DNA of 64,000 nt from contig JAIXWF010000003.1 in the NCBI GenBank assembly GCA_027482185.1, forward strand, positions 310,001-374,000, written 5' to 3'. Source of the stretch: Opitutaceae bacterium. Lineage in GTDB: Bacteria > Verrucomicrobiota > Verrucomicrobiia > Opitutales > Opitutaceae. The notes beneath the pieces are model-generated. The model did not search any database. It saw only the letters and a list, made by a program, of their open reading frames with translations, and was not told the DNA's origin. Below, piece after piece: positions 42,238 to 51,522 of the stretch (position 1 is the stretch's first letter; every line of letters starts with the position of its first letter). Both the position numbers and the translations under genes were made by a program.

Positions 42238-43085
42238 GCCGGGGCGAACGTGAGACGGTGATCCAGGCGCAAGACGGCGCCGGAGCCGAGGGGAACCGGA
42301 GCCTCGCGGTGAAACGCGAACGCGGCGAGCGGGTTTTTCCGCCGCACGAACCACGGCAGCGGTCCGCCGAAGTTCTCGAACCGGATGCGCGTGCGCCGCA
42401 GCGTCGTGTCGTGCTGGCACGTCCACTCCATCGCCGCGCTCGCCGCGCCGTGCACGGCCGCCTCGCCGGCCAGCCCGCCGTCGGCCGCGATACCGATCGT
42501 CACGTCGCCGTGGTCGTCGAGCAGGTCGCGCGCCCCGCGGAACTGCAGGCCCGTGTAGTGCGAACCTTCGAGTCCGCCGAGCGAGTGGTAGTTCTCCAAC
42601 GCGAGCTCGCGGCCGCTCGTGTTGCGCAGCTCGCTCGTCCACCGCAGCGCCCAGCCCGCGCCGGAAACTTCGGTCCGCAGCCGGCGCTCTTCCGCCAGCA
42701 GCGGCTCACCGCGGGGGCCGAGCCAGTCGACCGTCTCGAGCAGGTCCTCGGGCGCGAGGCGCAGCCAGGCCGTGTGGCGCTGGACGCCGTGGTCCGCGCG
42801 CCACTGGTAACCGTCTTCACGGCGATGCGACGGGCCGCCCCAGAAGTTGACGCCGCCGACACTCGCGATCGTCAGGCTCAGCGCGTGGTGCCACGGATGA
42901 TCGTTGGGCCGGAAATTGGTCAGCACGTCGCCCGCCGCCGAACAGACCGGATGCGCGTAGGGTCGCGGCGACTCGTTGGCGGGCACGTCGGGTGCGTACA
43001 CGTAGCGCCACAGCTGCGCGCCGGCCGCGGTCGCGACTTCGAGGTGGCGGCCCGCTTCGTGCCGGAGCAACAACGGCGATGTCAT
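42234..43085 (-). CDS. PmoA/DUF6807 family protein
   Basis: 283 residues from ATG 43085. Recognised by the block PNDHPWHHALSLTIASVGGVNFWGG with its His-rich NDHPWHH motif, together with NYHSLGGLEGSHYTGLQFRGA and the ending WFVRRKNPLAAFAFHRE. The family (PmoA-like, DUF6807) is common in Planctomycetes and Verrucomicrobia near sugar-degradation genes and adopts a galactose-mutarotase-like beta-sandwich; its reaction is not established. There is no signal peptide, so it is cytoplasmic. It lies four bases behind the GH78 stop and overlaps the aminotransferase start, so it is the middle gene of that operon. The His cluster may bind a metal or a sugar. Confidence 0.82.
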   Translation of the reverse strand: MTSPLLLRHEAGRHLEVATAAGAQLWRYVYAPDVPANESPRPYAHPVCSAAGDVLTNFRPNDHPWHHALSLTIASVGGVNFWGGPSHRREDGYQWRADHGVQRHTAWLRLAPEDLLETVDWLGPRGEPLLAEERRLRTEVSGAGWALRWTSELRNTSGRELALENYHSLGGLEGSHYTGLQFRGARDLLDDHGDVTIGIAADGGLAGEAAVHGAASAAMEWTCQHDTTLRRTRIRFENFGGPLPWFVRRKNPLAAFAFHREAPVPLGSGAVLRLDHRLTFAPA

Positions 43086-43089
43086 CGGT

Positions 43090-45546
43090 TCAGCCGAGCT
43101 TGGTTTCCGCCGCAAAGCGACCGCCGGCAAAATGCCGTTCTTGGCCGTTCGGCAGCCGGAGCGTCACCGGCGTCGCCGCCGGGGCCTCGATCTCGATCTT
43201 GAAGACGCCGTGGGCCTCGCGCCACGCGACCTTCACCGGCCCGCGCGGCGTGGCCACCTCGCCGCTCGCGTGCGTGAGTCCGCAGCGGTGCGGCGCGATC
43301 GCGATCGTGGCAAAGCCGGGCGCGCGCGGTTCGACGCCGAGCACGCGGGTCAGGAATTCCAGCGCCGGGTGCGCGCTCCACGCGTGGCAGAGCGAACGCC
43401 AGTAGCTGTTTTCCTCCACAAAGGTCGACAGCCCGTAGTCCACCATCTCGTGCCACGGGCCGAGAAATTCCGGCATGCGGTCGTAGCTGCCCGCCAATTC
43501 CAACGCGCGGAAACCCGCGTGCCACCAGAAGAACGATCCCGGCGCCAACTTCGGATCCTGCGGAAACCGCGCCATGATCCGCGCGCGCTCCCGGGCACCC
43601 GCGGCTCCGCAGATGATGGCCCACGCGTTGCCGTATTGGGAAATCTCGGGCCCGCCCGGCCGGTCGAAATACAGTCCTTCGCTCTCCGACCAGAACCGCG
43701 CGTGCAGTTTCGGCCGCAGGGCCGCCGCCTCGGCCGCGAGTTCGTCGGCTTCGCGCGTTTTGCCGAGCAGGCGGCAGAGCTCCGCCGCTTCCGCGAGGCC
43801 CACGATGTATTGCGCCGCGATGATACATGTCGGCCCGGTCTCGGAACCGGGCACCACGCCGCGCGGCCACCACGGGCACCAGTCGGTGATGTTCCAGAAC
43901 GGCAGTTTTTCCGGCAGGCCGTCGGCGTCGCCATGACGCCGGAACCAATCCAGCACCGCGCGCATGCCGGGCAAAAGTTCCCGCGCCACCGCGAGGTCGC
44001 CGGAGCACCAGGTGTAGTCGCGCACGTTCGTGATCCAATGCAGCGACCACGACGGAATCACCTGCACGAGACGCGAGGGATAGCGGCTCTGCGTGAGGCC
44101 TTCCGGCAAACGCGACCAGTCGAAATGCCGCAGCGCCTGCGCCGTCAGCCGGTAGTCGCCCGCCGTCAGCATGCCGAGCCGGGCCGTGATCATCGTGTCC
44201 CCGGCATACTGCATCTGCTCGTAGTACGGGCAGTCCTCGAAGGTCTCGTGGGAGCAGAGCCGCATCGTGCGCAGGGCGCGGTCCCAGATCTTTTCCAGCT
44301 TCGGATCGGAACAGGCAAACGACGCCGTCACCGCATACGGATACGCCGTGTAGCGGTGCCGCACCGACCGCAGGCGCAGCGCCGCGGCGCCGGTCTCGAT
44401 CCGCAGGCCGACGTAACGGAAGGCCCGCCAATGGAGCGGCTCGAAAATCTCGGCCGGGCCGTCCGCGCGGGCGCGGCCCGCCGGTTCCCAGCGGTCGCAC
44501 CAACCGGTGACTTTGCCGCGGCGGTCGAAGGTCCAGCCCGTGCTCTCGTCGGCGAAATGGGACGCGAGGTTCGCCAGCGGCTGTTGCCGCCCGAGCAGTT
44601 TCGCCCCCGGCGTGCTCCACGGCAGCCGCAAGGCCTCGGCATAGGAAAGTTTCACCTTCGCGCCGGCGCCGCCGTCGATCGCGAGCTCCGGAAACGCCGT
44701 CGTCAGGTCGGCCGCATCAAGGACAACCTCGACCACGGCATGAGGCGGCACCGTGACCGCCGCGCCGCCCGTCAGGAGCTCCCGCCAACCGGCCGGCGCC
44801 TCGCCGCCACCGGGCACAAACACATCGGCGAACGGCTCCGCCCGTCCTTCCTCGAGCAGCGGGATCGTCCGCGGCATCAGGCCGTAGGGGCTCGTCGGGT
44901 CGCGACGGTTTTCGTAACGCTCCGCCTTGTACAGCACGAGCGCCGCCGGCCAGCCGGCATCGTCGAAACCCGGCTCCGTCCACCCCGCCGGCGCTTCGGC
45001 CGCCACGCGGTGCTCATAATATCCCTGGTAGCCTTCGAAGGTCGTGCCGTCGTTCTGGAAACGGTGCGCCGTATCCACGGCGACCTTCCACTGCGCATCG
45101 GTACTGAGGTCGGCAATCACGTTGCCCCCCGCGTCGGCCAGCGCCCCCTCCAGCACGAAGCCGCCGGCGTAGGTCATCACCGAGCACGGGGCGCCCAGCA
45201 GGGCCGGCCGGTGCGCGACGCGGGACATGTCGAGGACGAGCGCCGCCAGGACGTTGGTCCCGGACCGCAGGTGCGGCGCCAGGTCGAAGGTCTCGTAGAA
45301 GTGGTGGTTCACGTCGCCCTTGGCCGGTCCGCGGCCGAGCAGCGTGCCGTTGCACCAGAAGAGGTAGCGGCTGTCGCCCGACACGTGCACCGTCAGCCGG
45401 GCCGCCGCCGGATCCGCCACCGCGAAGGTCCGCCGGAAGAGGCGCACCTGGTAATGCGAGGGCGAGGCCGCGCCGGGCGCGGGTACCGCGTGGGTGCCTT
45501 CGGCGGACCAAATCCACGAGGCGTGATTGAGGAAGGGAAGCGACAT
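43090..45546 (-). CDS. Alpha-L-rhamnosidase, GH78 family
   Basis: 818 residues from ATG 45546; a longer frame upstream would run into the divergent promoter. No clear signal peptide, so probably cytoplasmic. N-terminal beta domains include the galactose-binding-like segment VRLFRRTFAV...LFWCNGTLLGRGP, GWTEPGFDDAGWPAA and a second beta domain. The (alpha/alpha)6 catalytic domain contains the GH78 acid motif FEDCPYYEQMQYAGD, then QVIPSWSLHWITNVRDY and FVEENSYWRSLCHAWSAHP. A C-terminal beta domain closes the protein. It hydrolyses terminal alpha-L-rhamnose by inversion. It heads an operon with the DUF6807 and class V PLP genes and is divergent from the isomerase, with which it shares a 105-base control region. 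Confidence 0.93.
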   Translation of the reverse strand: MSLPFLNHASWIWSAEGTHAVPAPGAASPSHYQVRLFRRTFAVADPAAARLTVHVSGDSRYLFWCNGTLLGRGPAKGDVNHHFYETFDLAPHLRSGTNVLAALVLDMSRVAHRPALLGAPCSVMTYAGGFVLEGALADAGGNVIADLSTDAQWKVAVDTAHRFQNDGTTFEGYQGYYEHRVAAEAPAGWTEPGFDDAGWPAALVLYKAERYENRRDPTSPYGLMPRTIPLLEEGRAEPFADVFVPGGGEAPAGWRELLTGGAAVTVPPHAVVEVVLDAADLTTAFPELAIDGGAGAKVKLSYAEALRLPWSTPGAKLLGRQQPLANLASHFADESTGWTFDRRGKVTGWCDRWEPAGRARADGPAEIFEPLHWRAFRYVGLRIETGAAALRLRSVRHRYTAYPYAVTASFACSDPKLEKIWDRALRTMRLCSHETFEDCPYYEQMQYAGDTMITARLGMLTAGDYRLTAQALRHFDWSRLPEGLTQSRYPSRLVQVIPSWSLHWITNVRDYTWCSGDLAVARELLPGMRAVLDWFRRHGDADGLPEKLPFWNITDWCPWWPRGVVPGSETGPTCIIAAQYIVGLAEAAELCRLLGKTREADELAAEAAALRPKLHARFWSESEGLYFDRPGGPEISQYGNAWAIICGAAGARERARIMARFPQDPKLAPGSFFWWHAGFRALELAGSYDRMPEFLGPWHEMVDYGLSTFVEENSYWRSLCHAWSAHPALEFLTRVLGVEPRAPGFATIAIAPHRCGLTHASGEVATPRGPVKVAWREAHGVFKIEIEAPAATPVTLRLPNGQERHFAGGRFAAETKLG

Positions 45547-45607
45547 GCGCCGGGGGTTGCAGGGGCGGGCGCGCCGGGGCGCCATCGCGGTCGGAATAAG
45601 CTGGCGC

Positions 45608-45649
45608 GGTTCTGAAATTCAACAACCGTTTTCAGGTTTTTTCAGAACC
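45608..45649. promoter_or_regulatory. Inverted repeat and LacI-type half-sites in the GH78/isomerase control region
   Basis: GGTTCTGAAA (45608-45617) is the exact reverse complement of TTTCAGAACC (45640-45649). Within the left arm lies TGAA-A-TTCA (45613-45621), an odd palindrome related to the one 20 bases before the lacI gene. The region is next to the isomerase ATG and upstream of GH78, so a bound repressor could cover both promoters. That the nearby LacI regulator binds here is inference. Confidence 0.6.
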
Positions 45650-45651
45650 CC

Positions 45652-46500
45652 ATGAAAACCGCTTCCCCTGCCCCGCGCCTCGTGCTCTGCGCCGCCACGT
45701 GGTCGATGATCGGCTACCCGTCGGCGCGCCGCGAATGGTCGGTGCCGCAGAAGCTCCGCGCGATCAAGGCGGCGGGCTTCGACGGCGTCTGCGCCTACAT
45801 CACGCCGGAGCTCAAAGCCGGCGCCGACGCCCTCGGCCTCGAGCTGCTCAGCGGCTTCGACGCCAAGAGCGTCGCGGACGCCCTGCCCCGCCTGCGCGCC
45901 CAGCGCGATCTCGGCGTGCGTTTCATCAACGTGCAGCTGCTCAACCACGACACGCCGCCGGCCCAGGCCGCCCGCGTCGCCGTGCAGCTGCTCAAGGCCT
46001 CGCGCCGCCTCGGGCTGGCGGTCCATCTCGAGACGCATCGCGACACCGCGACCGAGACGCCGGAGAAATTCGACGAACTCGCGAAACTCTACCGCCGCGC
46101 CACCGGCGAGCTGCTGCCGGTCACCTGGGACCATTCGCATTTCGCCGTCTCGAAGCACATGTTGCCGCCCGATTATTCGCGGCGCCTGCTCGCCTGGCCG
46201 CAGCTCATCCAGGCCTCGCAGATCTTCCATCTCCGGCCCTTCAACAGCCAGCACTGCCAGGTGCCCGTCACGGACGGCCGCGGCCGGCTCACGCCGGAGT
46301 TCCGCGACTACCTCGCCTTCGCCGAGGACCTCTTCGCCTGCTGGCTCGCCGGCCCGCGGCCGGGCCGCGAACTCTGGGCCTGCCCCGAGCTCGGCATGAG
46401 CCACGGCTACCATGTCAGCACCGACCCGCACGCCTGGCCCGACGCCGTCCGCGCCGGCCGCGAATTGCGCGGGGCCTGGCGCCGGGCGCTCGCCCGCTGA
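45652..46500 (+). CDS. Sugar phosphate isomerase/epimerase-like TIM-barrel protein
   Basis: 282 residues with no signal peptide. It resembles the xylose-isomerase-like TIM-barrel family (AP endonuclease 2 fold): KLRAIKAAGFDGVCAYITPEL, FINVQLLNHDT, the metal Glu in LAVHLETHRDT (about residue 128), the Asp-His pair in VTWDHSHFAV and the late Glu in WACPELGM. The four ligands E, D/H, H, E fit a divalent-metal sugar isomerase or epimerase. It is divergent from the GH78 gene and upstream of lacI, so rhamnose or a related deoxysugar is a plausible substrate. No ribosome-binding site: ATG is preceded by GAACCCC. Confidence 0.83.
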   Translation: MKTASPAPRLVLCAATWSMIGYPSARREWSVPQKLRAIKAAGFDGVCAYITPELKAGADALGLELLSGFDAKSVADALPRLRAQRDLGVRFINVQLLNHDTPPAQAARVAVQLLKASRRLGLAVHLETHRDTATETPEKFDELAKLYRRATGELLPVTWDHSHFAVSKHMLPPDYSRRLLAWPQLIQASQIFHLRPFNSQHCQVPVTDGRGRLTPEFRDYLAFAEDLFACWLAGPRPGRELWACPELGMSHGYHVSTDPHAWPDAVRAGRELRGAWRRALAR

Positions 46501-46574
46501 AACGGCCGGAAACCGCCCCCGCGGCCGGGCGCGATCCCGGTCCGCCCCGGGCGCCGCAAGTCACCGGTCGGTGA

Positions 46575-46628
46575 TGAAAGCGCTTGACGGGGCGAGGTGC
46601 CGTTTCATTCCCTTTCGTGAAAATTTCA
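46575..46628 (+). promoter_or_regulatory. Putative LacI-family operators upstream of lacI
   Basis: Two sites: TGAAAGCGCTTGA at 46575-46587, matching the cre/LacI-type consensus TGAAANCGNTTNCA except for the last half, and TGAAA-A-TTTCA at 46618-46628, a perfect odd palindrome 20 bases before the ATG. The first overlaps TTGACG (46584-46589), a -35-like hexamer, although no good -10 follows. Autoregulation is the simplest reading. Confidence 0.6.
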
Positions 46629-46647
46629 TCCGGTTGAGCAAAACCCC

Positions 46648-47691
46648 ATGCTGATCACCGAGATCGCCCGCAAGGCCCGCGTCTCGCCTGCCACTGTCTC
46701 CCGCGCCATCAATCAACCCCAGATTGTGGCCCCGGACAGCCTTGCGCGCATCCGCGCGGTGATGGAGCAGCACAATTACGTGCCGGCCCCGATCAACCGC
46801 CGCCGCGGACCGAAGCGCGCCGCCTCGGAACAGCGCCGGATCGGCGTGTGGTTCGTCGGCGCCAAGGCCGGCAACGCCAGCCTCAACTGGTTCCACGACC
46901 AGCTCCTGCAGGTGCAATCGACCGACACGCGTTACCGCGTCGACCTGCGTATCCTGTTTTCCAACACCCCCGACGAGCTCCCGCCCGGGCTCGCGTCCGA
47001 GAAGCTCGACGGCCTCATCATCCAGGGCAAGGAACCCTCCGCCGAGTGCCTCGCCCAGCTGCGCGAACTGCCGCACGTGTGGTTCATGACGCGCCGCTCC
47101 GCCACCTACCCGGGCGACTACGTCGAGCCCGACAACGAGGAAAACGGCCGCCTCGCCGCCGACTTCCTCGTCGCCCAGGGCCACAAGGTCGCGGCCGTGA
47201 TCAGCACCGACCCGGAGTACTCCGCGATTTCCCGCCGCGTGCGCGCCTTCGTCGCCCGCGCCGCCGAGCTGAAGCTGCCGGTGCACACCATCCTCGGCGA
47301 GCCCAACCCCGGCGTCAGCTACCTCGAGATCACGCCGGCGCACAGCGAGAGCGACACGCTCGTGCGGACGCTGCTCGGCAGCCATCCCAAGGCGACCGGC
47401 CTCTACATCCCGGTCGACCATTTCTGCGGCTCGTTCTTCCGCGCGCTGCGCGCCGCCGGCAAGAAGCCCGGCAAGGACATCGAGGCCGTCCTCGGGAACT
47501 ACAACCCCGTGATCTACCACAATCTCGACTACCAGCCCGCGGTCATCGACATCAACCTGCCGACGCTCGTCCGCAAGGTCGTCGACCACCTCTTCTGGCG
47601 GATCGAGAACCGCCACGCCGTCGGCCGCGTCGGCATTTCCGTTTCGCCCGTGCTCCGGCCCCGCCCCAACGGGGCCCCGGCCGTATCCTGA
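46648..47691 (+). CDS. LacI-family transcriptional regulator
   Basis: 347 residues. HTH at residues 1-30 (ITEIARKARVSPATVSRAIN) with hinge helix region PDSLARIRAVMEQHNYVP. The ligand domain (about 65-335) has the periplasmic-binding-protein fold: GVWFVGAKAGN, LDGLIIQG, VEPDNEENGRLAADFLVAQGHK, ATGLYIPVDHFC. The position beside GH78, isomerase and a TonB receptor suggests it senses a rhamnose-containing sugar or its breakdown product and controls these genes. Its start lacks a Shine-Dalgarno sequence (AAACCCC before ATG) and lies just downstream of two operator-like palindromes. It is followed within 53 bases by the TonB receptor gene. Confidence 0.95.
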   Translation: MLITEIARKARVSPATVSRAINQPQIVAPDSLARIRAVMEQHNYVPAPINRRRGPKRAASEQRRIGVWFVGAKAGNASLNWFHDQLLQVQSTDTRYRVDLRILFSNTPDELPPGLASEKLDGLIIQGKEPSAECLAQLRELPHVWFMTRRSATYPGDYVEPDNEENGRLAADFLVAQGHKVAAVISTDPEYSAISRRVRAFVARAAELKLPVHTILGEPNPGVSYLEITPAHSESDTLVRTLLGSHPKATGLYIPVDHFCGSFFRALRAAGKKPGKDIEAVLGNYNPVIYHNLDYQPAVIDINLPTLVRKVVDHLFWRIENRHAVGRVGISVSPVLRPRPNGAPAVS

Positions 47692-47744
47692 TCCCACTTA
47701 CGATTGGCTCCGCTTCCGCGGGCCCGATCACCACCCCAACCAAC

Positions 47745-50700
47745 ATGAACCCGACCATCAACAAACCAGTCCATCGCGCCAGGCAAGCCCTGGCCGCCAG
47801 TCTGGCGGCGCTGATTGCGGCCACCTCTGTCTCCGGACAGACGGCGGACGCAGCCGCGCTCCGCCGACTCCAGGAAGAGAACGCCGCGCTGCGCAAGCGG
47901 CTCGCCGAGTTCGAGGCCCGCGTGGCCCCGACGCCGGCCGCCGCCCCCGCCGCCGCCACCGCCACGCCGCCCGCGGCCGCCACCGGCGCCGCCCCGGCCC
48001 GCCTCGCGACCGACTCCGGCGTCGCCACCCTCACGCCCTTCGAGGTCAAGACCGACAAGGACTACGGCTACCTGAAGACGAACTCCGCCACCGCGACGAA
48101 GATCGGGATGGAGATCCAGAACATCCCGCTGAACGTCCAGGTGCTCTCGGCCGAGTTCCTCGCCGACACCAACGCCCGTTCGCTCACGGACCTCTTCCGC
48201 TACTCGGCCGCCGCCTCCGGCGACACCCGTTTCGCGATGCGCGTCCCGGCCAACTCCGCGACCCCGCAGGGCACGTTCACGATGCGCGGCTTCGTGGTGA
48301 ACAGCCTCATGCGCAACGGCGTCTTCCGCTACACCTCGTACAACCTCGACAACGTCGAGCGCGTCGAGGTCGTCAAGGGCCCCGCCGCCGTCTTCTTCGG
48401 CCAGGGCTACCCGGGCGGCGTCATCAACTACATCAGCAAGCTCCCGAACTTCGACCGCACCTTCGGTTCCGTCACCTACCAGGTGAACGACAACTCGGGC
48501 CAGAAATCGACCTTCGACCAGAACGTCGCCGTCGGCAAGAAAGCCGCCATGCGCGTCCTCGGTTCCTGGGAAGACACGCAGGGCGAGCGCCGCTTCGAAT
48601 ACCGCCGCGGCTTCACCGCCAACCCGTCGCTGTCCCTCGTGCCGTTCGACAGCGGCAAGGTGAAGGTCACCGCCGAAGTCGAGATCACCCGCGAGAAGTT
48701 CAGCTGGAACGACTACGACTGGATCTGGTCCGACTTCGCCGGCTGGAACGAAGCCGCCCGCACGGGCCGCTACAACTCGTCCACCGCGACGCTCGCCAAC
48801 ACCATCGTCGCCAACACCGGCAACGGGCTCGCGGCCAACGTCGTCCAGAACACGACGACCCCGACGCTCGCCTACGCGACGTACATCAACAACAAGCGCA
48901 TCGCCACCGGCGACTGGGCCCTGCCGGCGTACACGAGTGTCACCCGCGGCGCCTACATCACCGGCGCCAACGGCCAGCGTTACAAGGACGAGGCCTTCAA
49001 CTACACCAGCCGCGGCGCCAACTTCGACAACCAGATCGAGAACTTCTCGGTCACGGCCGATATGAGCCCGTTCAGCTGGCTCGATGTGCGCTACAACTAC
49101 TTCAAGGAGAAATCCAAGAACTACTCCATCGGCCAGGGCGGCGCCATCACGACGCCCTACGCCAACGGCACCAACTGGAACGTCGCGACCGGCAACCTTT
49201 CGGGTTACTACCGCTTCGCCCAGACGCACAACATCGACGCCGTCTTCAAGGCCAACTTCCTCGGCGTGAAGAGCAAGCTCCTCACCGGCTTCCAGCGCAT
49301 CAACCCGTACCAGCAGTTCCTGGGCGGCCAGACCGCGACGGAAGCGCAGTGGGCCTTCCTCCCCGGTGCCCGCAACACGGTGTCCAACCCGGACTACCGC
49401 GGAACCAACGTCGGCATCTACAATCACGGCGCGGTGCCCGTCAACCAGGTCATCCGCGACCGCGACGGCGCCATCAAGCCGGTCCGCCAGATCTATTCGA
49501 ACTTCGACCCGGGCTTCGAAATCTATCCGGACATCAGCGTCTACCACCAGACGGACCGCAATGCCCTCGACGGCTACAAGGACAAGCAGCACTCCGCGTA
49601 CCTGAACTACCAGGCCACGCTGCTGGACGACAAACTCACCGTGCTCGCCGGCTACCGCAAGGAACGCCGCTGGGCCCGCGGCCAGTTCCAGCCGAACAAC
49701 TACCCGTGGTTCATCTACTTCCCCGACATGCACCTCCGCCCGGACCTCTATCCGGAAGATGTGTGGGGCCACTCGATCAACTACCAGCGCGGCCTGTCGA
49801 CCGACCAGGAAGGCAATTCCTGGATGGGCGGCCTCTCGTACGCCATCACCAAGGAACTCAGCATCTACGCGTCGAACTCGAAGACCTTCAAGTTCAACTC
49901 CGGCCGCGTCGGCGGTCTGTTCGTGGGTGACGAAGTCCTCTGGTACAACGAAGCCCGCGCCTTCGGCGCCGGCGGCACCCCCGGCCAGTCCTTCAGCTAC
50001 CTCGGCCAGACGATCACCTCGCTCCAGCAGTTCCAGACGCTCCTCGGCAGCCGCGGCGTCTACGACCTCATCAAGAACGAAGAGGGCATGAACTGGGAAG
50101 TCGGCGCGAAGATCTCGCGCGGCAACATCGTCGGCACCCTGTCGTTCTTCCGCGGCGAGCGCGAGAACCAGATGCTCGACGACGGCGCCAAGCAGTCGAA
50201 CCTCGAGGAACCGCTCAACTTCAGCACCACGCTGTTCCCCGTCGGTTCCCCGTACCGCAACACCCGCCTGCTCCGCTGGCGCACGACCGACCTGAAGAAC
50301 CGCATCGAGGGCGGCGAAGCCGAAGTCATCTGGAGCCCCCGCCGCAACTTCCAGGCCGTCATCAACGGCTCCTGGCTGTGGACGGCCGAGACGGTGTACG
50401 ACAAGACCCGCGCCGCCCCCGGCACGGCCGCGTACAACGCCCTCGCGCCCGCCGGCAAGGTCGCCTCCGACATCTACTACAACGCCCGCATCGAGAACGT
50501 GCCGGAATTCCGCTTCAACTTCTTCGGGAAGTACACGTTCACCGAGAACCTCGTCGGCGGCTTCGGCCGCGGCGGCAATATCGGCCTCGGCATGCGCTAC
50601 TCGTCGAAGACGGTGGTCTCCCGCGCCGTCGACTGGAATCCGCTCAACGGCGGCTACCAGGCCGGCGACTACGTCGTGTTCGACCTCACGGTCGGCTACC

Positions 50701-50834
50701 CCTGGAAGATCATGGGCTACCAGCTGGAGTCCATGTTCGGCCTCTACAACGTGACCGACGAGAAGTACTCCGAGGGCTCGTTCGCCCAGTCGCCCGCCCG
50801 CAACTGGGTCTTCCGCAACACGCTCCGCTTCTAA
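47745..50834 (+). CDS. TonB-dependent outer-membrane receptor with N-terminal coiled coil
   Basis: 1029 residues. Signal peptide (ALAASLAALIAATSVSGQ) followed at once by a coiled-coil segment (DAAALRRLQEENAALRKRLAEFEARV) and an Ala/Pro linker. The TonB-box-like LTPFEVKTDKDYGY comes next, then the plug domain (about 115-230: VERVEVVKGPAAVFFGQGYPGGVINYIS) and a 22-strand beta-barrel ending in an aromatic Phe (WVFRNTLRF). Opitutaceae-type receptors import oligosaccharides or siderophores without SusD lipoproteins. Location directly behind lacI and the GH78 operon suggests import of rhamnose-containing oligosaccharides. The coiled coil ahead of the TonB box is uncommon. A strong terminator follows. 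Confidence 0.93.
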   Translation: MNPTINKPVHRARQALAASLAALIAATSVSGQTADAAALRRLQEENAALRKRLAEFEARVAPTPAAAPAAATATPPAAATGAAPARLATDSGVATLTPFEVKTDKDYGYLKTNSATATKIGMEIQNIPLNVQVLSAEFLADTNARSLTDLFRYSAAASGDTRFAMRVPANSATPQGTFTMRGFVVNSLMRNGVFRYTSYNLDNVERVEVVKGPAAVFFGQGYPGGVINYISKLPNFDRTFGSVTYQVNDNSGQKSTFDQNVAVGKKAAMRVLGSWEDTQGERRFEYRRGFTANPSLSLVPFDSGKVKVTAEVEITREKFSWNDYDWIWSDFAGWNEAARTGRYNSSTATLANTIVANTGNGLAANVVQNTTTPTLAYATYINNKRIATGDWALPAYTSVTRGAYITGANGQRYKDEAFNYTSRGANFDNQIENFSVTADMSPFSWLDVRYNYFKEKSKNYSIGQGGAITTPYANGTNWNVATGNLSGYYRFAQTHNIDAVFKANFLGVKSKLLTGFQRINPYQQFLGGQTATEAQWAFLPGARNTVSNPDYRGTNVGIYNHGAVPVNQVIRDRDGAIKPVRQIYSNFDPGFEIYPDISVYHQTDRNALDGYKDKQHSAYLNYQATLLDDKLTVLAGYRKERRWARGQFQPNNYPWFIYFPDMHLRPDLYPEDVWGHSINYQRGLSTDQEGNSWMGGLSYAITKELSIYASNSKTFKFNSGRVGGLFVGDEVLWYNEARAFGAGGTPGQSFSYLGQTITSLQQFQTLLGSRGVYDLIKNEEGMNWEVGAKISRGNIVGTLSFFRGERENQMLDDGAKQSNLEEPLNFSTTLFPVGSPYRNTRLLRWRTTDLKNRIEGGEAEVIWSPRRNFQAVINGSWLWTAETVYDKTRAAPGTAAYNALAPAGKVASDIYYNARIENVPEFRFNFFGKYTFTENLVGGFGRGGNIGLGMRYSSKTVVSRAVDWNPLNGGYQAGDYVVFDLTVGYPWKIMGYQLESMFGLYNVTDEKYSEGSFAQSPARNWVFRNTLRF

Positions 50835-50862
50835 GCGGCGCGCGTTCGACCCGACAGCTTCA

Positions 50863-50894
50863 AGCGGAGGCCTTCGCGGGCCTCCGCTTTTTTT
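50863..50894 (+). terminator. Intrinsic terminator after TonB receptor gene
   Basis: AGCGGAGGCC (50863-50872) pairs perfectly with GGCCTCCGCT (50879-50888) around a six-base loop, followed by seven T (50888-50894). It lies 29 bases after the stop and is the best rho-independent terminator in the window. Confidence 0.93.
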
Positions 50895-50989
50895 CCGACC
50901 TTCGCCGCCACTCCCCGTGGCGGCGGACCCGAGCGAACGCCGCCGTTCCCTCGCCTCCGCCGCTCCGCCCTCCCGCTCCCGTTTTCCCG

Positions 50990-51514
50990 ATGCTCCGCCG
51001 TCTCCTCTTCCTCCTCGCCTGCGCCGCGACCGCCGCGGCCGCCCCCGCGCCCGCCGCCGGCCCGTCGCCGCTCGCCGGCCGCTGGCGCATCGACCCCGCC
51101 CTCTCCACCGAGCTCAGCCCGTGGAAGTCCCTCGACCTCACGCTCGCCTTCGCGGGCAACACCCTCCGCGTCCAGCGCGACCTCGCCTGGGGTCGTCGCA
51201 CGTTTTCCGATACGATGACCCTCGACCTCGCCAAGGCGGAAAACACCGTCCCGATCGAATGGTGGGCCGACAACCGCCACCTCGGCGCCTATCTCGGCGA
51301 CCAAAAGACCAAACGCGTCCGCGTCGAGACCCTCGACCAGGGCCGCCTCCTCCGCATCAGCGCCGACCTCGTCCTCGAGACCCAGCAGGGCCCCCGCGAC
51401 GTCAACATCCTCAGCGACTACAAGGTCTCCGCCAGCGGCGCCGTCCTCACCCTCACCGAGCTCCGCAGCACGCGCAGCCGCCCCGTCGTCTACGTTTTCA
51501 AACGCCTGCCCTGA
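50990..51514 (+). CDS. Small exported protein of unknown function
   Basis: 174 residues. Signal peptide (LLFLLACAATAAAAPAPAA), then a lipocalin-like or FABP-like beta-rich body (LAGRWRIDPALST, DLTLAFAGNTLRVQRDLAWG, KTKRVRVETLDQGRLL, VSASGAVLTLTELRST). No metal or catalytic motif is visible. It is followed by the GxGYxYP gene after only eight bases, so the two are likely co-transcribed. I cannot name a family. Confidence 0.78.
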   Translation: MLRRLLFLLACAATAAAAPAPAAGPSPLAGRWRIDPALSTELSPWKSLDLTLAFAGNTLRVQRDLAWGRRTFSDTMTLDLAKAENTVPIEWWADNRHLGAYLGDQKTKRVRVETLDQGRLLRISADLVLETQQGPRDVNILSDYKVSASGAVLTLTELRSTRSRPVVYVFKRLP

Positions 51515-51522
51515 TCCGCGCC

